Shown: piece by piece, positions 1 through 7,045 of the stretch
Position numbering within the stretch: position 1 is the first letter of the stretch
Layout of the letters: each line of letters opens with the position of its first letter
Source of the DNA: JBEATZ01 sp041178545
GTDB taxonomy: Bacteria > Planctomycetota > UBA1135 > UBA2386
Direction of reading: 5' to 3'
NCBI GenBank assembly: GCA_041178545.1
Contig: JBEGVB010000170.1
Span: 1-12,147 of the forward strand
Length of the DNA stretch: 12,147 nt
Notes under the pieces: generated by a model
What the model saw: the letters and a program-made list of their open reading frames with translations, nothing else
Told to the model about the DNA's origin: nothing
Databases searched by the model: none
Translations under genes and position numbers: made by a program

Positions 1-491
1 TGCGCGCCACCGAGCCAGATCATCGTGGTCGTGGTGTCACCGATGACCGAGCCGGCGCCACCTGCGTTGGCAGAGGCGACGATGGCGGCAAGGTAGCCGA
101 TGTGGACCTTGCCCTTGAACAAGGTGGCCGCTGCCGAGCCGCCGATGAGGGCTGCAGCGATGTTGTCGAGCACTGCGGACATGCAGGCGACGATCAGCAG
201 GAGGACGAACGCACCCTTGCGGCCCTCGGGCAGGAAGTCGGTGAGTTTCTTGGGCAGCTCGCTGCGCTCGAAGTGGTCTGCCAGCAACGCAAACCCCAGC
301 AGCAGTCCGCCGAGGTTGAGCATGATCTCGGCCTCGTGCTGGACGTGGTGGCCGAGGTGCAGGTCGTTCCAGCCCAGCGACACGAGCGTGATCACCGCCA
401 TGCCGCCGATGGCGATCCCCAGGCTGTGCTTGTGCAGCAGGGCGACACCCAGCAGGGTGCAGCCGAACAAACCGAAGAGCAGGGTGTCCAT
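1..491 (-). CDS. NhaD-like Na+/H+ antiporter / ion transporter superfamily protein, N-terminal part (3' end cut by window edge)
   Basis: A reading frame from ATG at 491-489 runs open to the left edge and gives 163 residues. The start is hydrophobic (MDTLLFGLFG), with probable membrane segments at about residues 2-19, 24-40, 57-72, 93-125 and 130-150. Two family-like motifs are visible: an Asp-Asn pair in SAVLDNIAAALIGG (D109, N110), and ANAGGAGSVIGDTTTTMIWL (residues 141-160) with G151-D152 followed by four Thr. Asp-Asn breaks in membrane helices and Gly/Thr-rich GD-TTT loops are typical of the ion transporter superfamily, notably NhaD sodium/proton antiporters; citrate and arsenite permeases are relatives. 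I infer sodium export at the inner membrane, but substrate cannot be fixed from half a protein. There is no clear Shine-Dalgarno before 491, and no ATG, GTG or TTG in frame just upstream. It lies downstream of the SWIM gene on the same strand. Confidence 0.72.
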   Translation of the reverse strand, partial: MDTLLFGLFGCTLLGVALLHKHSLGIAIGGMAVITLVSLGWNDLHLGHHVQHEAEIMLNLGGLLLGFALLADHFERSELPKKLTDFLPEGRKGAFVLLLIVACMSAVLDNIAAALIGGSAAATLFKGKVHIGYLAAIVASANAGGAGSVIGDTTTTMIWLGGA

Positions 492-627
492 CGCGCGTGC
501 AGGTCCGAACCCGGGATCACGTGCTGCGAGGGGGCTTCCGCAGCGCGCCCAAGATGCCGGAGCAGCGCAGCACGGCCAAGCGAGACCGCCGGAATTTCGA
601 CGTGAAGATCCGTGGCTTGCGACGGGC
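492..627. other. Intergenic gap between SWIM gene and transporter
   Basis: This is the only gap longer than 25 bases in the window. I find no convincing hairpin followed by a T-run, no tRNA and no credible short gene. On the minus strand TTGGCC and CATCTT are 17 bases apart, but the match to a promoter consensus is poor. The transporter may have its own promoter here or may be read through from the SWIM gene. Confidence 0.4.
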
Positions 628-1374
628 TCAGGCGCGCCCGGAGAGCACCGGTCCGGGGGGCGGCGGCGGTGGCGGCGTGCGCGACAGCTTCTTCACCGTG
701 TCGGTCACGGCGACGCGCAGACGGTCCGGCACGATGCCGAACAGCCACGCAAGCTGTGCAGGCGTCATCGCACTCTCCAGGTCCCCGTCCTCGGCATCGG
801 GGTAGTGGACCGGCTCTTCCTTTGCACCGAAGGCCAAGGCCGCGTGCTCACCCTCTGCAGGGGCTTTCTGCACCTGGTTGAGCAGCTGGTGCAGGTCGAT
901 GCCGCGCAGCAGCAACAGTTCCCAGGGCTTCTCGTCGAGGCGGCGGGCGAAGAGCTCGTGCAGCGCCAGCACGTGGTGGCACGGCTTCTCCGGGATGTCA
1001 CAGCTGCAGCCCCAGGTGACGCGGCGGCCGTCGGGGAACAGCGGCTCGCCCACGATGCGTGCGACCAAACGGTCAAACGAGCGTGTGACCCGGCCCTGCT
1101 CCAGCGCCTCGACGATGCTGCGCGAACGACGGAGCACGCGCACGAGGGTGGGCCACTCCTTCTGGCTGAGCGTCCGCACCTGGATGCTGACCTCGTGGAT
1201 GGAGCCCATGGCTCCTTCCATCTCCGCCACGATCGAGCCGGAACGGATCCGCACCATCGGCTTGCGGATGCTGGGCAGCACCTCGAGCGCCGTGGCGAGC
1301 CTGCGGTCGTCGATGCCGCGGGTGGCCTCGCGACGCCAGCGCTCGCCCAGGGAGACCGACTTGCGCTCGCTCAC
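628..1374 (-). CDS. SWIM zinc-finger domain protein
   Basis: The protein has 248 residues from a GTG at 1374-1372. It carries a SWIM zinc-binding signature CxCx6CxH in WGCSCDIPEKPCHH, with C123, C125, C132 and H134 as presumed ligands. SWIM domains are zinc modules that bind DNA or protein, and in bacteria they are often encoded beside SWI2/SNF2 ATPases, as here. The region before the finger (about 30-110) is basic and probably folded; the C-terminal quarter is acidic and then ends in seven consecutive prolines (234-240). The GTG start overlaps the helicase TGA stop as GTGA and is preceded by AAGGAGG with 7-base spacing, which fixes the start and shows translational coupling. The same frame stays open to 1968, but that extension lies inside the helicase gene and is rejected. 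The partner role with the SNF2 ATPase is inferred; the cellular task is unknown. Confidence 0.88.
   Translation of the reverse strand: MSERKSVSLGERWRREATRGIDDRRLATALEVLPSIRKPMVRIRSGSIVAEMEGAMGSIHEVSIQVRTLSQKEWPTLVRVLRRSRSIVEALEQGRVTRSFDRLVARIVGEPLFPDGRRVTWGCSCDIPEKPCHHVLALHELFARRLDEKPWELLLLRGIDLHQLLNQVQKAPAEGEHAALAFGAKEEPVHYPDAEDGDLESAMTPAQLAWLFGIVPDRLRVAVTDTVKKLSRTPPPPPPPGPVLSGRA
655..675 (-). repeat. Polyproline tract in the SWIM protein C-terminus
   Basis: Seven consecutive proline codons (CCG, CCA, three CCG, two CCC) encode residues 234-240, eight residues before the end of the protein. The DNA is a low-complexity GGC/GGT-rich run on the plus strand. Runs of proline stall ribosomes and need elongation factor P, and such tracts can also bind SH3- or WW-like folds. 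Its position just before the stop suggests a flexible tail. Confidence 0.8.
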
Positions 1375-4214
1375 GCCAGTGCCTCCTTGCGGTCGAGCAC
1401 GAGCAGCCGCTTGAGCTCCTCGTTGCTGAGCTCGGTGATCCAGTTCTCGCCGGCGGCGAGCAGGTTCTCGGCCACCGCGCGCTTGCGGTCCAGCATCTGC
1501 TGGATGCGTTCCTCGAGCGTGCCGGTGCACACGAACTTGTGGACGAACACGTTGCGCTGCTGGCCGATGCGGAACGCACGGTCGGTTGCCTGGTCCTCCA
1601 CCGCCGGGTTCCACCAGCGGTCGAAGTGGAACACACGGTTGGCGGCAGTGAGGTTGAGACCGGTGCCACCTGCCTTGAGGGACAGCACGAACACCTTGGG
1701 CCCGTCGGGCTTGGCCTCCTGGAAGGTGGTGACCATGTTGTCGCGCTCCTTCTGCGGCACGGCACCGTGGAGGAAGAGCACCGGCCCGCCGATGCGCTCC
1801 TCGAGGTGGGTCTTGAGCAGCGAACCCATCTCCTTGAACTGCGTGAACACGAGGCAGCGGTCGCCTTCCTCGATGGCCTCTTCGGCCATCTCGGCCAGCA
1901 GGTCGAGCTTGCCGGAACGGTTGGCCAGCGTGCTGCCGTCCATGAGGTAGTGCGCGGGGTGGTTGCACACCTGCTTGAGGCGCAGCAGCGTGGTGAGGAT
2001 CGCGCCGCGGCGCTGGATGCCCTCAGCAGCCTTCTCGACCTCCTGCAGGCCCTTGCGCACCACGGACTCGTAGAGGATCGCCTGCTCGCGCGAGAGCGTG
2101 GCAGCGACGATCTGCTCCGACTTCTCCGGCAGGTCGGTGACGATCTCGGGGTCGGTCTTGAGGCGGCGCAGCACGAACGGGCGTACGAGCCGCGCCAGCG
2201 CGTTCATCGAGCTCTGCTTGCGCTGCTTGACGATCGGGTGCTCGAGCGTCTGCAGGAACTGCGTGCGCGTGCCGAGCAGGCCCTCGTTGAGGAAGTCCAT
2301 GATCGACCACAGGTCGAGCGGGCGGTTCTCCAGTGGCGTGCCCGTGAGCGCGAGCCGGAAGTGGCCGCTGAGACGGCGCGCCACCTTCGACTGCTTGGTG
2401 GTCGGGTTCTTGATGTTCTGGGCCTCGTCGAGGATCAGGCCCTCGAAGTTCACGGCCGTGAACATCTCCTCGTCGCGCTGCAGGAGGTTGTAGCTCGTGA
2501 GCATGATGTCGCATGCGGCAAGCGCGCTGCGCATCTCCTCCACCGTGGTGGAGCGGCCCTTGCCGTGGTGCATGGTCACGCGGAGCTCGGGGCCGAAACG
2601 GTGTAGCTCGCGACGCCAGTTGCCGAGCACGGAGACCGGGCACACGATCAGGATGGCACCGCGGCGGTTCTCGCGCTTGCGCCAGTCGAGCATCACGGCA
2701 ATCGCCTGCACGGTCTTGCCGAGGCCCATGTCGTCGGCAAGGCAGCCGCCGAAGCCCTGGTCGACGAGGAAGTACATCCACGAGTGGCCGCGCTGCTGGT
2801 AGGGGCGCAGCTCGCCCTGGAAGCCGCCCGGCAGTTCACGTCCCTCCACGCTGCGCGCCTGCTCGAGGCTTGCAAGCAACGCATCGAGGCGCGGGGTGCT
2901 GATGATCGTCTCGGTGGCGAGCCCGTGCAGGTGCGTGGCGCCGGCGAGCCTGAGCCGGAGTGCCTCGAAGAAGCTGATCTGCTCGGCCCCTTCCTTCATC
3001 CGCTGCTTGAACGCAGCCAGTGCCTCGCGGTCCTTGGGGCTGATGAGGACCGGACGCCGGTCCAGGAACACGAGCGGCGAGCGCGCGTTGACGAGCTTCT
3101 CGAACTCGTCCTTGGTGAGCTCCTTGTCGCCGACGGCCAGGGTCCAGCGGAACTCGAACCACGGACGCGGGTCCTCGGCTGCGCCCTTCTCGATGAGGGC
3201 GACGCGGGCACTCAAGCGCTGCATCGACTCCACGCCGGGCAGGCGGAGCACGAAACCCTCCGACTCCAGCATCGGCAGGTGGTCGAGCACCTGGTCGAGT
3301 TCCTGCCGGTTGAGGCTCGCACGGCCGTCGCCCATGTTGCGGGCGCGGTGGAGCGCGGGGAGCTTCTCCCCCATCTGCTCGATGCGTTCCTCGACCTGCT
3401 TGAGTCCCTCGCGCGCGAGTTCGTTGGCAAACGGTGCAGCCGCAACACGCGCGTGGAGGTCGTCGATGGTCGTGACGAACTCGACGCCAGGGATCGGCTG
3501 CACGAGGACCTGCAGGCCCCACGGCACGCCTTCCTCCAGCTGCTTCTCGGGCACGAGGATCTCGAGCACCGGGGCGATGGGCGTGCGCCAGAACTCCTTG
3601 GGCAGCCGTTCCGACCGCGCGTGGCGCGGCTGGGCGGCACCGGCGCACTGGTCGATGGCATGCCCCGCGAAGCTGACCAGCAGGTTGCGCTGGGTCACCG
3701 CGTAGACCGGGTCGTCAGGCACCGCGAAGCGAGCAGTGAGCAGGCTGCCCGGCACCAGCTCGCTGATGCCTGCCATGGCCCACTGGGTGTCCGCAGCCCA
3801 CACCGGTGCGAAGTGTGCGACGCCGGGCTGCGGCGCAGGGGCGAAGTCGCCGCGCACCACCATCGTGTCGATCACGCGCGAGGCGAGTGCCAGCACTCGC
3901 AAGGTGGGAGTGAGGCCGTCCGGGTCCAGCGTGGCGAGCCAGGGTATGGCATCGGCCAGCGGCAGCGCGAGCGCGGGGAAGGTCCAGAGGGCCGGCGCGA
4001 TGCGCGCAGGCAACTCCTCGTCCTCGCCGACCACCGCACTGACGGGAACCGTCGTGGACTCGTCCACCGCCAGCAGGACCTGCATGTCCACCTGCTGCGC
4101 CTTGGCGCGCAGGGTTGCGGGCAAGGCTTCGCCACACGCCGACAGACCCGACGCGTCGTACAACGCGATGCGGGCGTCCGCGGGCAGGCGACTGTGGAGG
4201 TAGGCGGCTTCCAG
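1371..4214 (-). CDS. SWI2/SNF2-family DEAD/DEAH-like DNA-dependent ATPase
   Basis: About 947 residues if started at 4214. It is a superfamily 2 ATPase of the SNF2 class that would translocate on double-stranded DNA and remodel protein-DNA complexes. In this numbering: an N-terminal bacterial SNF2-associated region (about 1-460) including FEFRWTLAVGDKEL; motif I DDMGLGKT with K500/T501; motif Ia around ILIVCPVSVLGNW; motif II DEAQ (596-599); motif III TGTP (624-627); the second lobe with CLVFTQF, SLKAGGTGLNL and motif VI DQATDRAFRIGQ (874-885). All catalytic motifs look intact. The start is unclear. The frame remains open to 4418 inside coxD, but no ATG lies between the coxD stop and 4085. I chose CTG at 4214 because AGGGA precedes it and it sits 20 bases after coxD. 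GTG 4277, TTG 4163 and ATG 4085 are alternatives. It overlaps the SWIM gene by four bases, so the two probably work together. Confidence 0.9.
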   Translation of the reverse strand: MEAAYLHSRLPADARIALYDASGLSACGEALPATLRAKAQQVDMQVLLAVDESTTVPVSAVVGEDEELPARIAPALWTFPALALPLADAIPWLATLDPDGLTPTLRVLALASRVIDTMVVRGDFAPAPQPGVAHFAPVWAADTQWAMAGISELVPGSLLTARFAVPDDPVYAVTQRNLLVSFAGHAIDQCAGAAQPRHARSERLPKEFWRTPIAPVLEILVPEKQLEEGVPWGLQVLVQPIPGVEFVTTIDDLHARVAAAPFANELAREGLKQVEERIEQMGEKLPALHRARNMGDGRASLNRQELDQVLDHLPMLESEGFVLRLPGVESMQRLSARVALIEKGAAEDPRPWFEFRWTLAVGDKELTKDEFEKLVNARSPLVFLDRRPVLISPKDREALAAFKQRMKEGAEQISFFEALRLRLAGATHLHGLATETIISTPRLDALLASLEQARSVEGRELPGGFQGELRPYQQRGHSWMYFLVDQGFGGCLADDMGLGKTVQAIAVMLDWRKRENRRGAILIVCPVSVLGNWRRELHRFGPELRVTMHHGKGRSTTVEEMRSALAACDIMLTSYNLLQRDEEMFTAVNFEGLILDEAQNIKNPTTKQSKVARRLSGHFRLALTGTPLENRPLDLWSIMDFLNEGLLGTRTQFLQTLEHPIVKQRKQSSMNALARLVRPFVLRRLKTDPEIVTDLPEKSEQIVAATLSREQAILYESVVRKGLQEVEKAAEGIQRRGAILTTLLRLKQVCNHPAHYLMDGSTLANRSGKLDLLAEMAEEAIEEGDRCLVFTQFKEMGSLLKTHLEERIGGPVLFLHGAVPQKERDNMVTTFQEAKPDGPKVFVLSLKAGGTGLNLTAANRVFHFDRWWNPAVEDQATDRAFRIGQQRNVFVHKFVCTGTLEERIQQMLDRKRAVAENLLAAGENWITELSNEELKRLLVLDRKEALA
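1382..1388 (-). promoter_or_regulatory. Strong Shine-Dalgarno for the SWIM gene
   Basis: The minus strand reads AAGGAGG, 7 bases before the GTG at 1374. It lies within the last helicase codons and decides the SWIM start. It is the best ribosome-binding site seen in the window. Confidence 0.85.
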
Positions 4215-4234
4215 TGTTCCCTGGCCTCTGCAGC

Positions 4235-4657
4235 TCAGTGGTGGGCGCCGCCGCCGCTCGGGTTCGGGTGCTTCCACTGGTCCGCGACCGGCGCGGACAC
4301 GCGCTGCAGTTGTTCGTCCATGCCGCGCGTCGAGAGGTCGGCAAGGGTGAACAGGAACAGCAGGGAGAGGAAGAGGAACGAACTGAGGAACATGATCCGG
4401 TTCACGGCCGTGTCCCACTTCAGGTGCATGAAGATCGACATGACCAGCGCCGCCTTCACGGAGGCGATGAGCATGGCGATGAGCAGGTTGGCCGAGCCGA
4501 AGTCGAAGCGCGAGGCCGCGACCGTGATCACGGTGAGGAACAGCAGTGCGACCAGGACGTTGAAGAAGAGTCCTGCGCTGGCCACGTGGTGGTGACCGGC
4601 GTCACCGTGGCTGCCGTGTGCGTCGTGCGCAGCATGCGAGGGGGAGGGATGGCTCAT
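4235..4657 (-). CDS. coxD: Cytochrome c oxidase subunit IV (prokaryotic COX4 type)
   Basis: A 140-residue membrane protein with a histidine-rich head (nine His within residues 3-24, ending in GHHH), three probable helices at about 30-48, 56-77 and 87-106, and a short soluble tail that ends in two His. The second helix holds VKAALVMSIFMHLKWD, matching the K-A-hydrophobic-MHL signature of bacterial subunit IV. This small subunit stabilises the oxidase and takes no direct part in catalysis. The ATG at 4657 overlaps the coxC TGA by one base (TGATG); a GTG immediately upstream (4660) is an alternative. No Shine-Dalgarno is visible, so translation probably depends on coupling to coxC. The His-rich head is longer than needed for the fold and might bind metal (inference). 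It is the last oxidase gene. Confidence 0.85.
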   Translation of the reverse strand: MSHPSPSHAAHDAHGSHGDAGHHHVASAGLFFNVLVALLFLTVITVAASRFDFGSANLLIAMLIASVKAALVMSIFMHLKWDTAVNRIMFLSSFLFLSLLFLFTLADLSTRGMDEQLQRVSAPVADQWKHPNPSGGGAHH

Positions 4658-5349
4658 CACGGCACCAGGTAGAGCAGGGGGAACAGGAAGATCCAGATCA
4701 GGTCGACGAGGTGCCAGTAGAGGCCCACCAGGTCGACCGGCAGGTAGTAGCCGGCGTGGAAGCGGCCCCGCTTCGCGCCCACCATGATCCAGATGATCAG
4801 GGCTGCGCCGATCAGCACGTGCAGGCCGTGGATGCCCGTCATCGTGAAGTAGATCGAGAAGAACATGTTGGGGAACTCGAGGTGGGCGAGCTCACCGGCA
4901 GGGTCGGTGAAGAAGCGGCCCGGCAGGAAGCCATGGTCGATCTTGGCCGAGTACTCGAAGAACTTGACGACCATGAAGATCGCCGCACCGAGGACGGTCA
5001 GGGCGCAGTACACGAGGAGCTTGCCCTTCTCGCTGGTCTGCGCGCTGCGCACGCCCATGGCCATCGTCCACGAGCTCAGCAGCAGCACCGTGGTGTTGAG
5101 GGCACCGAGCTTCCAGCTGAGCGTCTTGCCGCAGGCGACGAACGTCTCCGGGTACATCTGGTGGAAGTAGAAGTACGCCGCGAAGAGGCCGCCGAAGAGC
5201 AGGATTTCCGTCGCGAGGAACAGCCAGAAGCCGAGCTTGCAGGCGTCGAACTCCTGGTCCGCGGTGTCGAAGTGGTGCGCAACGACATGGTCCTGGAAGC
5301 CAGGGCCCGGCGCCGGGATCACCACGGAATGATGGGCATGATCGCTCAT
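4657..5349 (-). CDS. coxC: Cytochrome c oxidase subunit III
   Basis: A 230-residue integral membrane protein. Five probable helices lie at about 38-60, 82-102, 111-131, 163-190 and 205-228, so it is the short form without the first two helices of the seven-helix mitochondrial type. Conserved subunit III marks are E49 in ATEILLFGG, E132 in KFFEYSAKI, and the C-terminal YWHLVDLIWIFLFPLLYL with H213, D216 and W219. Subunit III binds subunit I and lipid, and protects the oxidase from turnover inactivation; it has no metal centre. The start ATG lies 21 bases after the coxA stop, with only a weak GAGAA upstream. The N-terminus is His-containing (MSDHAHHS). Confidence 0.93.
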   Translation of the reverse strand: MSDHAHHSVVIPAPGPGFQDHVVAHHFDTADQEFDACKLGFWLFLATEILLFGGLFAAYFYFHQMYPETFVACGKTLSWKLGALNTTVLLLSSWTMAMGVRSAQTSEKGKLLVYCALTVLGAAIFMVVKFFEYSAKIDHGFLPGRFFTDPAGELAHLEFPNMFFSIYFTMTGIHGLHVLIGAALIIWIMVGAKRGRFHAGYYLPVDLVGLYWHLVDLIWIFLFPLLYLVP

Positions 5350-5370
5350 GGTTGGTTCTCGGCTGGCCCG

Positions 5371-7035
5371 TCAGTTGGAGTTGGCGGGGGTGCGCATCGC
5401 CTTGAAGTCGACGGCGCTGTAGTCGTAGACCTCGCGGGTCACGACGGGCGGGTGGTCGAAGTTCTCGAGCGGCGGCGGGGTCGGGGTCTCCCAGTCGAGC
5501 GTCACGCCGCCCCACTGGTTCTTCATGGCCGGCTTGCCGGCGAAGAGCGAGTGCACGAGGTAGACGACCATCAGCGCAAGGCCGCTGCCCAGCACGATGG
5601 CGCCGATCGTCGACCACTGGTGGAACACCTCGAACTCCGGCACGTACTGGGCGTACCGGCGCGGCATGCCGCGACTGCCCATCACGAACTGCGGGATGAA
5701 GGTGAGGTTGAAACCCACGAAGATGATTGCGCAGGCGATCTTCGCGGCGAACTCGGAGTACATCCTGCCGAAGATCTTCGGCCACCAGTGGTGCAGGCCC
5801 GCGAAGAACGCGAGGGCCGTCGAACCCATCATCACGTAGTGGAAGTGGGCCACCACGAAGTAGGTGTCGTGCAGGTGGATGTCCACCGACAGGGCACCGA
5901 GGATCACGCCGGTGAGGCCACCGATCGCGAAGATGATGAGGAACGCCAGCGCGTAGAGCATCGGCGCGTTGAGCGCGATCGAGCCCTTCCACACCGTCGC
6001 CACCCACGAGAACTCCTTGATGGCGGTGGGGATGGCCACGAAGAAGGTCAGGAACGAGAACGCGAACATCGCGTAGGTCGACTGACCGCTCGTGAACATG
6101 TGGTGGCCCCACACGAGGAAGCTGATCACTGCGATCGCCAGCGAGCTGAAGGCGATCATCTTGTAGCCGAACAGGGGCTTGCGGCTGTGCACGGTCAGCA
6201 TCTCGCTGATCACACCCATCGCCGGCAGGATCATGATGTAGACCGCCGGGTGGCTGTAGAACCAGAAGAAGTGCTGGAAGAGCACCGGGTCACCGCCCAT
6301 GCGCGGGTCGAAGATGCCGACGCCGTACCAGCGCTCGAGGGCCACGAGGGCCACCGTGATGCCGAGCACCGGGGTTGCCAGCACCTGCAGCAGCGACGTG
6401 GCGTAGATCGCCCAGACGAACAGCGGCATGCGGAACCAGGTCAATCCCTTGGCCCGCAGCTTGTGTGTCGTGACGATGAAGTTGAGGCCGGTGAAGATCG
6501 AGCTGAAGCCCAGCACGAAGACTGCGAGGCCGATCGCGACGACCGCCTTGTCGGTGTAGAGGCTGTAGGGCGTGTAGAAGGTCCAGCCCGTGTCAAATCC
6601 GCCCGCCAGGATGGCGTAGATCGCCATGCAGGTGCCCGCGACCCACAGGTAGAAGCTGAGCAGGTTGAGTCGTGGCAGTGCCACGTCCTTGGTGCCGAGC
6701 ATCAGCGGCAGCACGATGTTGCCCAGTGATCCCGGGATCGCCGGGATGATGAACATGAACACCATGAACACGCCGTGGAGCGTGAACACCTGGTTGTAGG
6801 TCGCGTTGTCGAACAGCGCGCCCTCGGGCTTCCACAGGTGCAGGCGGATGAGCAAGGCGAACAGGCCGCCGGCGAGGAACGCCAGCGTCGTGCCGACCAG
6901 GTACATCACACCGATGCGCTTGTGGTCCAGGGTGCTTGCCCAGGACCAGAAGCCCGTCGTGCAGTTCAGGTAGTTCTTCCGCTCGCCCTGGGGGGCGTCG
7001 TGAGCGGTCGTCTGGATGGGGGCATGGGTCGTCAT
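5371..7035 (-). CDS. coxA: Cytochrome c oxidase subunit I, A2-type haem-copper oxidase
   Basis: The 554-residue catalytic subunit reduces O2 to water and pumps protons across the inner membrane. Visible ligands: H87 (TLHGVFMVF) and H399 for low-spin haem a, H397 (VVAHFHYVMMG) for haem a3, and H262, H311 and H312 for CuB. Y266 in SHPAVY is the expected Tyr cross-linked to H262. The usual Glu of the D-channel is absent: the motif is YSHPAVY (Y260, S261) rather than GHPEVY, the hallmark of the A2 subfamily found in caa3 oxidases such as that of Rhodothermus marinus. D117 and N124 (KDVALPRLN) and K340 (IPTAIKEFSW) match the D- and K-channel entrance positions. Length fits a stand-alone twelve-helix subunit I. 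It starts 10 bases after coxB, and the GAGG Shine-Dalgarno overlaps the coxB stop at 8-base spacing. Confidence 0.97.
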   Translation of the reverse strand: MTTHAPIQTTAHDAPQGERKNYLNCTTGFWSWASTLDHKRIGVMYLVGTTLAFLAGGLFALLIRLHLWKPEGALFDNATYNQVFTLHGVFMVFMFIIPAIPGSLGNIVLPLMLGTKDVALPRLNLLSFYLWVAGTCMAIYAILAGGFDTGWTFYTPYSLYTDKAVVAIGLAVFVLGFSSIFTGLNFIVTTHKLRAKGLTWFRMPLFVWAIYATSLLQVLATPVLGITVALVALERWYGVGIFDPRMGGDPVLFQHFFWFYSHPAVYIMILPAMGVISEMLTVHSRKPLFGYKMIAFSSLAIAVISFLVWGHHMFTSGQSTYAMFAFSFLTFFVAIPTAIKEFSWVATVWKGSIALNAPMLYALAFLIIFAIGGLTGVILGALSVDIHLHDTYFVVAHFHYVMMGSTALAFFAGLHHWWPKIFGRMYSEFAAKIACAIIFVGFNLTFIPQFVMGSRGMPRRYAQYVPEFEVFHQWSTIGAIVLGSGLALMVVYLVHSLFAGKPAMKNQWGGVTLDWETPTPPPLENFDHPPVVTREVYDYSAVDFKAMRTPANSN

Positions 7036-7045
7036 GGCCGATACC

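Noticed and set aside
505..535. tRNA-like T-loop resemblance around CCCGGGTTCGGAC on the minus strand
   Set aside because: The flanking bases do not form the five-pair T stem or an acceptor stem, and no anticodon arm is present.
100..1950. 616-codon plus-strand frame across the transporter, SWIM and helicase genes
   Set aside because: Antisense to three supported genes and crosses the intergenic gap without any sign of protein conservation; Ser/Arg-rich composition is a shadow effect.
628..1968. 446-residue version of the SWIM protein starting inside the helicase gene
   Set aside because: The first 198 residues are an out-of-frame reading of conserved SNF2 motifs. The GTG at 1374 with AAGGAGG explains the gene.
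4215..4234. Possible terminator after coxD
   Set aside because: The 20 bases hold no inverted repeat and no T-run.
4215..4418. N-terminal extension of the SNF2 protein to ATG 4418
   Set aside because: It would overlap coxD by 184 bases, and the extra residues are Arg/Pro-rich and unlike a folded domain, whereas coxD in this stretch has clear helices.
2784..4595. 603-codon plus-strand frame opposite the SNF2 gene
   Set aside because: Low-complexity Arg/Glu/Leu/His product antisense to a well-supported ATPase; no motif, no ribosome-binding site noted.
4618..6729. 703-codon open frame on the plus strand opposite coxD, coxC and coxA
   Set aside because: Its product is full of Glu, His, Arg and Asp in repeating patterns with no domain, and it is exactly antisense to strongly conserved oxidase genes. 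GC-rich third positions remove stops from such frames.
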